Shown piece by piece: positions 16,245-26,044 of a stretch of DNA of 51,360 bases. The notes beneath the pieces are model-generated. The model searched no databases, was not told where the DNA came from, and saw only the letters and a list, made by a program, of their open reading frames with translations. The stretch is from Chitinophagaceae bacterium. Lineage in GTDB: Bacteria; Bacteroidota; Bacteroidia; Chitinophagales; Chitinophagaceae. The stretch's first letter is position 1, and every line of letters begins with the position of its first letter. The translations under genes and the position numbers were made by a program. Where the stretch lies: the NCBI GenBank assembly GCA_947447825.1, contig CANFLL010000021.1, positions 1-51,360 of the forward strand, in the 5' to 3' direction.

Positions 16245-19200
16245 CTATTCCTTCACAAACCTAATTGTTTGCTTTTCTCCTTTCTTACCCACCAGTTCCA
16301 GCAAGTAAACTCCTGCGGCTAGGTTCTTCACGTTCACACCGACACCGATGCCTCCAACAATTTGACTGGTTGACACCTGTTTACCAAGTACTGTAACGAT
16401 AGTTGCGGTGTAGCTCTTGCCAATCCCGATGCCACCAATAGTCAATACATCCTTGGCAGGGTTGGGATAGGCCGTCATTTTCTGTGCGGCAGTCACACTT
16501 TCTGATGCAATCGTAGCGATTGTTCCTTTTTTTGTAAACACCAAGTCAAAACGGTTGTTTCCCTTGCTAAGTGTGTTGGCAGTGAGGTTAAAGCTGTAGG
16601 TTGGGTTTGCCACCACATCATGCAGTACACCGAGATATTTGTCGCGAAGCAGGATGTCATAGCTGCCAGACATACCATCAAAGTCACTGAAATTCAGGCT
16701 AAAAATCCCCATCTCCGTGCTGCTGATGCCTAGTTGTGCCGTGTCCGTATCAACGTTGTCTGGGTGCGTGGCTATTGCGAATGCCATCTTGTCTTTCAGG
16801 GTGGTAATCACTTGGTTTCCTGTGTTCAATGATTGTGCATCCCAGCCAGATACGTAGTCCTTTGCACCTTTGCTGTTTAGTCGCACCACTACTTCGTCCA
16901 ATGGCAGGTTGCTGTTTGTACGCAAACCAACACGTACCAGTTTACTATTGTCGTTCACACTAAAAAACGCATCACTTGGAACGTTTGTCGAAGATCTCTT
17001 GTCTGATTCCTTAAAAGTAATGCTAGTTGCTGTGCAGCCCTTCTTTTCTTGTACCAAGAATCCCTGCCCACTTGCTATCAAAAAGGCATTGTAATTAGGA
17101 TTAGCACCAGCGTTGTAAGAAGTGTAACCACTGCCAGCCGTTATATTGGTTATGGTACCATTGCTGTAAGTGCTGTAAGTGCCAGTATTGTAAAAATACC
17201 CTGGGCAAATGGTCCACATTGCAGCGTAAATAGTACCCGAATTGTGCGAATACAAGGCATCAATACTTATCTGACAGGGGTAGGGGTTACCCATCAAATT
17301 AAAATTATAGGTACTCGTGTTGAGGTTTGGTTGAGGCAGATTTACCGTCACATCCCCAGTTGATACCCCTCCGACAGTTTGTAGCGTTACTGCATCAGGA
17401 TTGCCCGCAAAATTTGTAAGCAATTGGTTACCACAATAGCGTTGAGGGGTGTTATCTGTCCTGTCACCTCGGACACCTACAAGATACCCCAAACCGGGCT
17501 GCGTGCTATTAGTGGTGGTCGGTATGGTTACATAATTGCTTCCATTCACCAGCATGTTACTGTAGGTACACATGCTTGGGTTTTCATTATAGTTCTCATC
17601 AAAATAATTGGCGTTATAGGGACTTGATGGATAACCAGGGGCAGCAGTGAGAGAAGTACCACAAACAGTACCAGAGGGATACGTTCCGCTTGAATTGGGG
17701 TTGGATATTAGATTCGCCCTAGAGGGCCCAGAAATATATATCTGCTTCTGCCAGTTATTGAATATGGAAGTAGGACTAAGGATGCTTGGTGGTGTCGGCT
17801 GCACAGCCACAATGGGCGAACTAAGCATTTCCCAAACTCGTTGTGTGTTCTGATTAATATAAGTTTTTGCAGTTATATATCGCTGTACGGTAACATTGCC
17901 ATTGATATAACCAGAACAATTGCTCGGAGCAATTACCGCAGTACCAGTTCCGAAAGGTGGTGAGATAGTGGACGCCAATGTTAAATTACCATTGGTGTTC
18001 AGAATACCTATTCCTGAGGTTTGGCTTGGCGTCAATATACCCGTAATGGTCAAAGCGTTGCCCAAACTAATATTACCACTACTTACGTTAATGGTCAGTG
18101 TATTCAGCACATTGGTAGTACCAGGGGTTGTCTGGTTGAAGTATAAGGTAGAGCCAGCCGCACCATTCATTACCAACCCAGAAGCGGAAGATCCTTTGAT
18201 GGTGCCATTGGTATTGGTTCTCGTTATGGCACCACTCACAGTAAGTGTATAATCATTTAGTGTCAAGCTGTCACCAAGGCTCAGCGAATCAACGGGAGCA
18301 TTACTGTTCAAAACTGGTGGATTGGTAGGGTTGGCAGGTATGATTGCATTGAGCGAACTGGTAGGTATCATATTAGGAGACCAGTTGGTTGTTGTGTTCC
18401 AATTTGTAGAAGTGGCACCTGTCCATGTTATGGAAGTTATAATGGTCAGGTTCAATGTAGCAGCACTATCGCAACCTATACTATTGGTAAGGTGAGCAAT
18501 ATAGCTACCTGCTACACTGTAAGAAGTACCATTAAAAGTATAAGATGTACCAGCATAGATGCTTGCATTGGTGGTGCTTGTACTAACAGCCTTAACAGCT
18601 AATTTTAAGGTAGCCGCACTATCGCAGCCTACGCTGTTAGTGAAATGGGCTGTGTAAGTACCCGCTACACCATAGCTTGTGCCGTTCCACACATAAGGTA
18701 AGGCAGAACTACAAACACTTACTGATGTTGATGAGGTAGAAGTTGATTTCACTGTCAACACCAAGCTAGCCGCACTATCACAACCTACACTGTTGGTGAG
18801 GTGTGCTGTATAAATACCTGCTGTGGTGTAACTCGTACCATTAAAGGTATAAGAACCTCCTGCACAGATGCTTGCTGTGGTGGTGGAAGTACTTAAAGAA
18901 TTAACGGTTAGCACCAAGGTAGCCGCACTATCACAACCTACACTGTTGGTGAGGTGTGCTGTGTAAATACCTGCACTTGAATAGGTTGTGCCATTAAAAG
19001 TGTAAGAACCACCGGCACAAATGCTTTCTGTGGTGGTAGAAGTACTTAAAGAATTAACGGTTAGCACCAAGGTTGCCGCACTATCGCAACCAACCGAATT
19101 GGTGAGTTGAGCGGTATAACTACCTGCTGAAGTATAAGCCGTACCATTAAAGGTGTAAGAACCACCTGCACAGATGCTTGCTGTGGTGGTAGAAGTACTG

Positions 19201-22200
19201 TTGGCCTTAACAGTCAATACCAAGGTAGCGGCACTATCACAACCAACAGCATTGGTGAAGTGTGATGTGTAAGTGCCACTGGTGGTGTAGGTTACACCAT
19301 TCCAAGCATAACTGCCACAGGCCGTGATGCTGGTGCTGGATGTTGTTGCACTGTTGATGGTTAAATGCAATCTAGCGGTACTATCGCAACCTGCAGCATT
19401 GGTAGTGCTGTACGTGTAAGTGCCACTTTGGGTAAAGGTATTTGTTGGAGAAGTAGGGCTATTGCCACCATCCCAACTATAACTAGTGCCGCCAGATGCA
19501 ATAAGGGTTACACTATCGCAACCAGTGGTGGCACCTGCTATGGTTATAGAAGGCAGTGAGTTTACTGCAACCCGCTTGAAAACAGTGGTTGTACATCCAA
19601 AACCATTGGTAACAGCGTAGCTAATGGCGGCATTGCCCCCATGCTTTCCAAATACATTACCTGCATGAACGGTGGCACTTGAACTATTACTTGCCCATAC
19701 ACCGCCAGTTGTACTATCGTGCAGCAATATATTGCTACCTTGGCATACGCTAGCTGCACCAATTATAGGGGCTACGGAAGGGTTAGGGTTTACAGTGACC
19801 TGTTTTGTTACTGGTACAAGTGCGCCACAGGCATTAATAACTGAATAAGTGATGGTAACTGTGCCAAGACTTATGCCAACTACCTTTCCAGTTGAATCAA
19901 CGGTTGCAATGCTATTGTTGCTACTTGTCCAATAACCACTGTTGGTGTTATCAGATAGGCTTATGGATTTCCCCAAACACACATTATTGGGACCTTTAAT
20001 GGTATCTATTTTTGATGCGTCAATTTCAATTGTGGTTGTAGCGGAGTTACGGCAGCCTTTATTGCTGGTGACCGTGTATTGAATCGTTACCAATTGGTTT
20101 AGTGTGCTGTCACCTACATTTAATACCCCATTACTATCCACAAAATTATTGGGACTATGTAAAGTTGACCAGACCCCACCAATTGTACTATCTGTAAAAA
20201 AGACATGTTCATTGACACAAACTTGGGAGGGTCCAACAATAGAGTCTATTATTGGTGTTTGATAAACTGATATTACTTTTATACCCGTCATGGTATCGCC
20301 CACACAAGCATTATAAACACGGTAAGTAATGGTATCCACCCCGACCGCAATAACTGTAACAATACCAGCAGCACTTATGGTAGCTATTGAAGGATTGTTG
20401 CTACCCCAAGTACCACCTGTGGCATAATTGGTAGAAAAACCAATAGTGGTAGTGATACCCGAGCAAAAGGTTGAATCACCAGTAATAACAGGCACTGTGA
20501 AGCCTTGTACAATAATTGGTGGGGTTATGAGTGTTATCGAGCAACTATCTGCTTTTTTATAAGTGTAATTCAGTTGGTATGACCCTACTGAATCAGGTAC
20601 AAACAAATAGCCACCAGTACTATTTGCACTAACGCCAACACCAGAAAACACACCACCGGGTATAGTTGGGTGGAAGTAGGCACTAAGGTCTTGGATAGTG
20701 TCGCCCACACATTTGTGGGTTGTTGCTCCATCTAAAGAGCCAACTTGGTCGGCTGGCAGCAATACTACATCATCCAAAAAAAGATAGGTATTCTCTTGAT
20801 ACTTTGATGAGTCGAGCAATAAGGCTATATAAAACTGTGATTCAGGGTTGTCCGATAAGGGGTGAAAAGTAAAAGTATCGGTATAGTGTGTCCAACCCAT
20901 TCTTTGGGTATTGTTTAGAATGGTATCCATGCACAAAGGAGTAAGCCCACCCAATGGAGCAGAAGCTGTATTAAAAGCCTTGATTTGCGAACCAGAAGCA
21001 AAAGCTATGATGGCATCCTTGCAGTCATTGGGGTCAAATGAAGTGGGACGAAAACTTGGAGTAGTGGGATTGTTATGAACCACTGCCCAAAAGGATATTT
21101 TATATTGGTGGTTAGGAATCAATGGGGTAGAAAGTGTCTGCCAGATGCCTTCCCAACTATATTTACTGTAACCAAATGAGTCAATATTGCTCTGCATCCC
21201 AATAACAGCTGTATTGCTGGTAGAATTGCTAAGTGTGGGAGGGGCGACAGCAGGTAAAGTACCCAACGTATAGGTACCTAAAGTACAATTGTTGCCACAA
21301 TTAAGGCTATGAATGTCTGGTCCGCCATTGGCTATATTCCAACAGTCCAATTGTGCACCTAAGCTATCTGTTCTAATTGCCCCGCAGAAGGTGTGTTTTT
21401 CGAAGTCACCATTAGTTAGCATATTGTTGCAAGGAGGTGGCAACGTGCAAACAGCAGGGTTTAAAACATATACATACACATAAGTGATGTTACCAACATT
21501 TCCTAAACTATCCACCGGTAGATACCTTAATAAATAGACCCCGCCATTTTGCACATAATCCAATGTAGTTGGTGGTGCATACACAAAGGAAGTATCCGTA
21601 ATGCTTGCAATGCTACCAGACCCATATACTATTTCTGGACAGCTGAGTTTTGCACAATGGAAGTCGTTGCCTATTGGTTTTATGGTTATGCTGTCGCCAG
21701 CCACTTGGGTCACATATTGATAATTACCACTACTGTCAAATCCATCATTGATACCTACAACTTGTAATGCAGTATTACTGTTACCATAATTGTAACCATT
21801 CAGGTTGGTAGCACTGCCAAAACTGTCGCTCACTTGGTATCCAAGATCCCATAATGCCATCCTTTCCTGTGGTTTCCAAAAGCGTTTCATAGAACCAGGT
21901 CCACCTCCGTTACTCATTACAAAGTATTGATCATTGCAAACACCAAAAGATGGACAGAGAGCATTGATAATACATTCGTCTTCAAAATGGCTAAAGCTGC
22001 TTCCAGCTGAATAACCAGATGGGGAATAAACAGGCACAGTATCCCGTGTACTTACATATTTTACTGCATAAGAACAATTCGTATAATCGGGTAAGTATTG
22101 TGTCCCTCCAATACCCGTGCTGTCCGCTAGTACATTGAAAATGGAGGCATACATACTGTTGCAAGGGGCATCTGGGTAAAGTGGGTTGCAAGACAAACCA

Positions 22201-23066
22201 GTTTTTTGTGTAATTAATGGTTTGCCCTGATAGTCCTGTAAGTACTTGTCGTAGCGGCTATAGTAGTTTCCGCCAATGTCAGAACTACCATCACTGCCTA
22301 TCAAACTAGCAAATCCCAAAGCATGGGTAAACTCGTGTAATGCAACGCTGTACAAATCATATTCATTGTAACCGGGAGGGGTCGTCATGTCAGTATGCCA
22401 ATTGATGCCACTGAAATTGAAGGCTAACATCCCATGATAGTAGGGGTTTCCATTTACACCATACCTGTTGGACGAATAAAGTGGCTGAACCGCATTGGTA
22501 TAGCCATCCACCCCCGAGTTGATGGTTTGCCACATAACATTGTCGGCAATGCCACCCGAACAGGAAACACCCGGCGTAAGATAGAAAGATGTTGCCCAAC
22601 CCAATATACCATTAGGGGCATTTAGGCTAGCAATATTTCTGATATTTATGTTTACCTTGTTACCAGTGGTTGACAAGGGAGAGGAAATGAAAGCAGATAT
22701 ATCGTTGAATACTTGGCAGAAAACATTCTGTATTGCTGTTTGGGTAGCCGCATCGCAACCATTGCAAAAGTCTGCATCATAATAGAGGTTAAAATAACCT
22801 GTGTTGGTGCAATAGCTAGTCCCCCCTCTAGCTGTAGGCATTATGCGCCTTGCCGTGTGGTTAACCCTAGCAACAGCATCCGCACGCATTGTGTCGTTTA
22901 CCGAAAGGACGTCTATTGAAGAAACATTTCCCCATCTGTCATGCACGTTGTCAAAGTACCCGCCCCGGGTGAGTTGTGTCGGTTTGCCCGTACTGTCGGG
23001 CATTTGTGCTTGTGTAGATACTAAATAGGATAATCCCATCAGGAAAAGGAAGAGTTGCTTTCTCAT
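16245..23066 (-). CDS. Giant T9SS surface protein with metalloprotease-like and adhesin repeats
   Basis: 2273 residues. A signal peptide (1-20) precedes a zinc-protease-like region with H-E-F-T-H-A-L-G-F at residues 244-252. The usual third metzincin ligand position (H-E-x-x-H-x-x-G-x-x-H/D) is Ser, so catalysis is uncertain or uses another ligand. Then come a carbohydrate-binding-like segment (L-T-N-G-D-F-E, about 550-790), four Ig/Big2-like domains (G-x-S-x-V-C...G-G-x-W) and about six or seven 51-residue repeats (S-I-C-A-G-G-S-Y-T-F-N-G-T...V-G-C-D-S-A-A-T-L-V-L-T-V). Next is a W-T-G-A-T-S-T-N-W adhesin region with a beta-helix-like stretch and a C-terminal module shared with the protein at 1-2665. 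It ends in a sorting domain (Y-P-N-P-A-K-D-V-L-T-I-G-G...R-F-V-K-E). Likely a surface-bound protease or adhesin exported by T9SS. Confidence 0.87.
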   Translation of the reverse strand: MRKQLFLFLMGLSYLVSTQAQMPDSTGKPTQLTRGGYFDNVHDRWGNVSSIDVLSVNDTMRADAVARVNHTARRIMPTARGGTSYCTNTGYFNLYYDADFCNGCDAATQTAIQNVFCQVFNDISAFISSPLSTTGNKVNINIRNIASLNAPNGILGWATSFYLTPGVSCSGGIADNVMWQTINSGVDGYTNAVQPLYSSNRYGVNGNPYYHGMLAFNFSGINWHTDMTTPPGYNEYDLYSVALHEFTHALGFASLIGSDGSSDIGGNYYSRYDKYLQDYQGKPLITQKTGLSCNPLYPDAPCNSMYASIFNVLADSTGIGGTQYLPDYTNCSYAVKYVSTRDTVPVYSPSGYSAGSSFSHFEDECIINALCPSFGVCNDQYFVMSNGGGPGSMKRFWKPQERMALWDLGYQVSDSFGSATNLNGYNYGNSNTALQVVGINDGFDSSGNYQYVTQVAGDSITIKPIGNDFHCAKLSCPEIVYGSGSIASITDTSFVYAPPTTLDYVQNGGVYLLRYLPVDSLGNVGNITYVYVYVLNPAVCTLPPPCNNMLTNGDFEKHTFCGAIRTDSLGAQLDCWNIANGGPDIHSLNCGNNCTLGTYTLGTLPAVAPPTLSNSTSNTAVIGMQSNIDSFGYSKYSWEGIWQTLSTPLIPNHQYKISFWAVVHNNPTTPSFRPTSFDPNDCKDAIIAFASGSQIKAFNTASAPLGGLTPLCMDTILNNTQRMGWTHYTDTFTFHPLSDNPESQFYIALLLDSSKYQENTYLFLDDVVLLPADQVGSLDGATTHKCVGDTIQDLSAYFHPTIPGGVFSGVGVSANSTGGYLFVPDSVGSYQLNYTYKKADSCSITLITPPIIVQGFTVPVITGDSTFCSGITTTIGFSTNYATGGTWGSNNPSIATISAAGIVTVIAVGVDTITYRVYNACVGDTMTGIKVISVYQTPIIDSIVGPSQVCVNEHVFFTDSTIGGVWSTLHSPNNFVDSNGVLNVGDSTLNQLVTIQYTVTSNKGCRNSATTTIEIDASKIDTIKGPNNVCLGKSISLSDNTNSGYWTSSNNSIATVDSTGKVVGISLGTVTITYSVINACGALVPVTKQVTVNPNPSVAPIIGAASVCQGSNILLHDSTTGGVWASNSSSATVHAGNVFGKHGGNAAISYAVTNGFGCTTTVFKRVAVNSLPSITIAGATTGCDSVTLIASGGTSYSWDGGNSPTSPTNTFTQSGTYTYSTTNAAGCDSTARLHLTINSATTSSTSITACGSYAWNGVTYTTSGTYTSHFTNAVGCDSAATLVLTVKANSTSTTTASICAGGSYTFNGTAYTSAGSYTAQLTNSVGCDSAATLVLTVNSLSTSTTTESICAGGSYTFNGTTYSSAGIYTAHLTNSVGCDSAATLVLTVNSLSTSTTTASICAGGSYTFNGTSYTTAGIYTAHLTNSVGCDSAASLVLTVKSTSTSSTSVSVCSSALPYVWNGTSYGVAGTYTAHFTNSVGCDSAATLKLAVKAVSTSTTNASIYAGTSYTFNGTSYSVAGSYIAHLTNSIGCDSAATLNLTIITSITWTGATSTNWNTTTNWSPNMIPTSSLNAIIPANPTNPPVLNSNAPVDSLSLGDSLTLNDYTLTVSGAITRTNTNGTIKGSSASGLVMNGAAGSTLYFNQTTPGTTNVLNTLTINVSSGNISLGNALTITGILTPSQTSGIGILNTNGNLTLASTISPPFGTGTAVIAPSNCSGYINGNVTVQRYITAKTYINQNTQRVWEMLSSPIVAVQPTPPSILSPTSIFNNWQKQIYISGPSRANLISNPNSSGTYPSGTVCGTSLTAAPGYPSSPYNANYFDENYNENPSMCTYSNMLVNGSNYVTIPTTTNSTQPGLGYLVGVRGDRTDNTPQRYCGNQLLTNFAGNPDAVTLQTVGGVSTGDVTVNLPQPNLNTSTYNFNLMGNPYPCQISIDALYSHNSGTIYAAMWTICPGYFYNTGTYSTYSNGTITNITAGSGYTSYNAGANPNYNAFLIASGQGFLVQEKKGCTATSITFKESDKRSSTNVPSDAFFSVNDNSKLVRVGLRTNSNLPLDEVVVRLNSKGAKDYVSGWDAQSLNTGNQVITTLKDKMAFAIATHPDNVDTDTAQLGISSTEMGIFSLNFSDFDGMSGSYDILLRDKYLGVLHDVVANPTYSFNLTANTLSKGNNRFDLVFTKKGTIATIASESVTAAQKMTAYPNPAKDVLTIGGIGIGKSYTATIVTVLGKQVSTSQIVGGIGVGVNVKNLAAGVYLLELVGKKGEKQTIRFVKE
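18436..19357 (-). repeat. Tandem ~153-bp repeats encoding 51-residue units
   Basis: About six near-identical in-frame units, plus a more distant first one, inside the giant gene. Each encodes a paired-cysteine unit (C-A-G-G-S-Y-T-F-N-G and V-G-C-D-S-A). The last unit has Tyr in place of the first Cys. DNA identity between the central units is very high, which points to recent expansion. Limits are approximate. Confidence 0.85.
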
Positions 23067-23158
23067 AATACTTGTTTTAAATGGAGGTAATTCTTGTGTT
23101 TAAATATTTAGATTCGTTTATTGGAAAGATCGTAAACCGCAAGTTTTGGGTCGTTAGC

Positions 23159-23344
23159 TTACCATAGTTGTCTAAACCAACCAGTTACAAAAAAGGAAAT
23201 TAAAGAAATGTTTGCGATTACATGTCTCCTACAAAATGAAATGTAGGGGTAAACATTTGAAATTGTTTGCGCCTGCACCCTGCCTCTAAACAACCAAAAA
23301 CGAGTGCCACTACGAATGAGTAACCTATAGAAGTTTTTTTTCAT
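23159..23344 (-). pseudogene. Possible remnant of a secreted-protein gene start
   Basis: The ATG at 23344 sits in the context TAAGTATGAAAAAAA, the same as the starts of both LRR genes. The 61-codon frame contains V-Q-A-Q-T-I-S, which looks like a signal-peptidase site, but its N-terminal part is not hydrophobic. One base fewer in the A-tract would instead read M-K-K-T-S-I-G-Y-S-F-V-V-A-L-V-F-G-C, a good signal core. That suggests a dead gene with two compensating shifts. It may equally be chance. Confidence 0.3.
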
Positions 23345-23617
23345 ACTTAGTTTTATAAATAATAAATTACCATTTTAACACCTTCCTCTCGCCAAGGGAA
23401 AAATTTGCGTCACGTATTTAAAGTGTTATCATGAAACCACCACCCAGTTTATTTTTCTTTGAGTGTACCAAAGATTAATGTCTATCAAATAGCAGTTACT
23501 CAATATAATTAAGTCATCTATTCTTTATCATTTTTTTATTCCTTATTTTCAGGATGTAAAAATATAAGGCTTTTTTGGTTAAAAAAACACCTGTACGGGT
23601 GATTTTTCGTAAAGGTA

Positions 23618-23649
23618 TTGCCAAATTAAAGCACATCTCCCTATTTTTG
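23618..23649 (+). promoter_or_regulatory. Promoter of the response-regulator gene
   Basis: TTG at 23618-23620 and TATTTTTG at 23642-23649, with 21 bp between, match the Bacteroidota -33/-7 pattern. The start codon is 32 bp downstream. Confidence 0.55.
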
Positions 23650-23681
23650 CGCCATTAAATCTCCAACTGAATTACTTAACA

Positions 23682-24350
23682 ATGCCTAGAAGAAATACGT
23701 TTATACCGATTGCATTTGTAGACGACCACACAAGTTTTAGAAACTATTTATCTTTTTATCTTGAACAACTACCCAATAACTTCAAAATATATCATTACGA
23801 TGATGGAAAAGATTTTGCAACTCGTTTTCCTACAGAAAACTATGTACCTGCTATTGTGCTGATGGATGTGCGGATGCCTAACCTAAATGGCTACGACACT
23901 ACTACATGGATTAAACAACATTATCCAACCATTCCTGTTTTGGTTTTTAGCGAAATAATAGATTCACTCGCAATAGTGTCATTAGTTAGGTGCGGTGCTA
24001 ATGGTCATTCGAACAAAGGAGATTGCTATCCACCCACTCGGTTACTGGAAGCAATGGAAAAAGTGATGGCAGGTGAGCTCTATTTTGATGAGCCTGAATT
24101 GTACACCTTCGTTAAAAAAAGTTTAGCCACCCCAAAAGAGGAACTTAAAAAAGGTTTTGATTCATTAACAAATAGAGAAATGGCGGTAATAAGGTGTATT
24201 CTCATACAAAAAAGCATTAAGGAGAGTGCAAAGGAACTTTATTTATCCGTAGATGGCTACAAGAGCAGGCGGAAATCAATTTTTAAAAAGCTGGGTGTTC
24301 ATTCCATTGATGCACTGCTTGAATTTGCCAAAAAGATGGGATTACGTTAA
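23682..24350 (+). CDS. Response regulator, NarL/LuxR type
   Basis: 222 residues. The N-terminal receiver domain keeps the acidic pair Asp14-Asp15, the phospho-acceptor Asp62 (L-M-D-V-R-M-P), Ser90 and Lys112, so it should be phosphorylatable. Residues ~157-220 form a LuxR-type helix-turn-helix (L-T-N-R-E-M-A-V-I-R-C...S-V-D-G-Y-K-S-R-R-K-S-I-F-K-K-L-G-V). No histidine kinase lies within the window, so it is an orphan here. It is divergent from the giant adhesin gene; whether it controls that gene is not shown by the sequence. Confidence 0.9.
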   Translation: MPRRNTFIPIAFVDDHTSFRNYLSFYLEQLPNNFKIYHYDDGKDFATRFPTENYVPAIVLMDVRMPNLNGYDTTTWIKQHYPTIPVLVFSEIIDSLAIVSLVRCGANGHSNKGDCYPPTRLLEAMEKVMAGELYFDEPELYTFVKKSLATPKEELKKGFDSLTNREMAVIRCILIQKSIKESAKELYLSVDGYKSRRKSIFKKLGVHSIDALLEFAKKMGLR

Positions 24351-25031
24351 AGGCAACAAAAAGAAATAGGCAATAAATTTTTCTGTTCTCCACAGTATGT
24401 CCAATGGTTGAATACTGTTCCATTTAGCAAGATTAATAACTTTAGTCTTCTTATTTGCTATACTTTACTCTTATTTAAATGGTTTAACTGTATGAAAAAT
24501 ACTATCACCTATTTTGGGTTGATAAACAAACTTTCACCATTAAAATATACCTTATTTTATTAGTAAATTTAATGATTAACTATTTGTTAATCAATCTTTA
24601 TAGTAGTCTGAAAATATTAAGAAACAAATGCTACTTATACACTGATGCTCTTTGATACCAAGTTGAAGTAACTTAGTGATTCGAATGCCAGAGGTAAATA
24701 TGTGCTTAATTGATCCAAATTTGATAATATTTGATCTTGATAGGTGAATCGCTGAATATGATACTTGAACAGTTTGCATGAATCTCTTTATTTTATGTTC
24801 ATATATCATCATAACTTTCTTTTGGTGGCAAATACCAAGCTTAGTAAATCACGTAATTCCCTTGGGCATTCGAATCATTAACAAACATCTACAAGATAAA
24901 GAACTAAAGTAGTTTGTAGTTTCAACTAAAACAGTAGAATACAAACTAGTTCAAACAGGTAATAGCTTAACTAACATTGTGGAGAAACCATATAAGATGA
25001 TAGTCGGGTTAATTAGCTAATTTCGTAGCTT
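24351..25031. other. 681-bp gene-free AT-rich region
   Basis: No recognisable gene, RNA or terminator with a T-run. A small inverted repeat GATTAAC-tattt-GTTAATC lies near 24572-24590. A 73-codon minus-strand frame at 24591-24812 has no recognisable features and is not called. Confidence 0.5.
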
Positions 25032-25949
25032 ATGACAAAGAATTTGAAGTGGTTACTCCTTTTATTAATTTTTATAGCCCTAAAAGGGTATGCACAAACC
25101 CCTTTAGACGGTAATTGGTACAGCACAGGAACAGTGGTTATTGAGGGCAGCACGAACAGTTATCTGGGCGAATTGAAGCTTAAACAGAATGGCAGAAAGC
25201 TTACCGGTGAATTTAATTATTACTTTAGGGATAGCTTATTCACAAATAAAATAACGGGTGAGTTCGACTATAACTCTCGGTACATTGTTATTGCGCCTTT
25301 CCCGGTAATACTTCATTCCACAACTAGTACTAAAAATGGAGTTGACTGTTCCATGAGAGGTGAATTTATGTTACGCATTTCGAGAGTAGGCTCCTATTTA
25401 TCGGGCAAATTTGTGGCTGAAGACAATTATAAATATACCTGCCCCGAAATTGCTTTTGCCTTCGAAAAAAATGTAGACACCACTAGTAATCCCATATTTG
25501 AAGCAAAGAAGGTTACTGCTGCCGCTATTGACTCCCTGAAAAAGAATGACCCTGCAACGCCTACTATTGACCCTATTGTAGCATTGATAACCAAACAATT
25601 TGAGGAAAGACCAAAGTATGTTTTTAGAGATTTATTTGTGGAAGAAAAGAATCTTGACTTAGAGTTTATTGATAATGGTGCCATTGATTATGATTCAATT
25701 AGTGTGTTTTTGAATAATAAGCTCATAATGAAAAAAAGTATGCTAACCCACATTCCTATAAAACTAAAAATTACCTTAAACGATAGCTTACCCTATAATG
25801 AACTTTGCATGTTTGCTAATAATGAGGGGTTAATTCCACCCAATACCGCTACTATGACAGTGATAGATGGTGATAACAAAAACGAGATAGATATGAATAG
25901 TAGCTTACACAGCACAGCTACTTTAAAACTGTTTAGGCGAAAGAAATAA
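25032..25949 (+). CDS. Secreted protein of unknown function
   Basis: 305 residues. A hydrophobic signal peptide (residues 6-20, ending G-Y-A-Q) shows export. Residues 22-140 look like a lipocalin-like or 'extracellular beta-barrel' fold rich in alternating hydrophobic residues (D-G-N-W-Y-S-T-G...G-E-L-K-L-K-Q-N-G-R-K-L-T-G-E-F). Residues 190-305 may form a second beta domain (V-E-E-K-N-L-D-L-E-F-I-D-N-G...D-S-I-S-V-F-L-N-N-K-L). No catalytic motif, lipobox or sorting domain is visible. It stands alone, 95 bp ahead of the transglutaminase gene. I do not recognise the family with confidence. Confidence 0.75.
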   Translation: MTKNLKWLLLLLIFIALKGYAQTPLDGNWYSTGTVVIEGSTNSYLGELKLKQNGRKLTGEFNYYFRDSLFTNKITGEFDYNSRYIVIAPFPVILHSTTSTKNGVDCSMRGEFMLRISRVGSYLSGKFVAEDNYKYTCPEIAFAFEKNVDTTSNPIFEAKKVTAAAIDSLKKNDPATPTIDPIVALITKQFEERPKYVFRDLFVEEKNLDLEFIDNGAIDYDSISVFLNNKLIMKKSMLTHIPIKLKITLNDSLPYNELCMFANNEGLIPPNTATMTVIDGDNKNEIDMNSSLHSTATLKLFRRKK

Positions 25950-26044
25950 AAGAATTTTTAGGTAAACATGGTTAATTGCTAAAAAACAGTTTACTTTACC
26001 CAACGATAAGGCTGCCATTGGCATTTAATAAACAAATATAAATT

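Larger units (their letters stand above)
23067..23681. other. Divergent intergenic region upstream of giant gene and response regulator
   Basis: 615 bp without a convincing intact gene. It contains a possible gene remnant (23159-23344) and the promoter of the response regulator at its right end. No promoter box for the giant gene was recognised. Confidence 0.5.

Noticed and set aside
24591-24812. 73-codon minus-strand frame in the gap after the response regulator
   Set aside because: No recognisable motif, no promoter, and low-complexity AT-rich surroundings.
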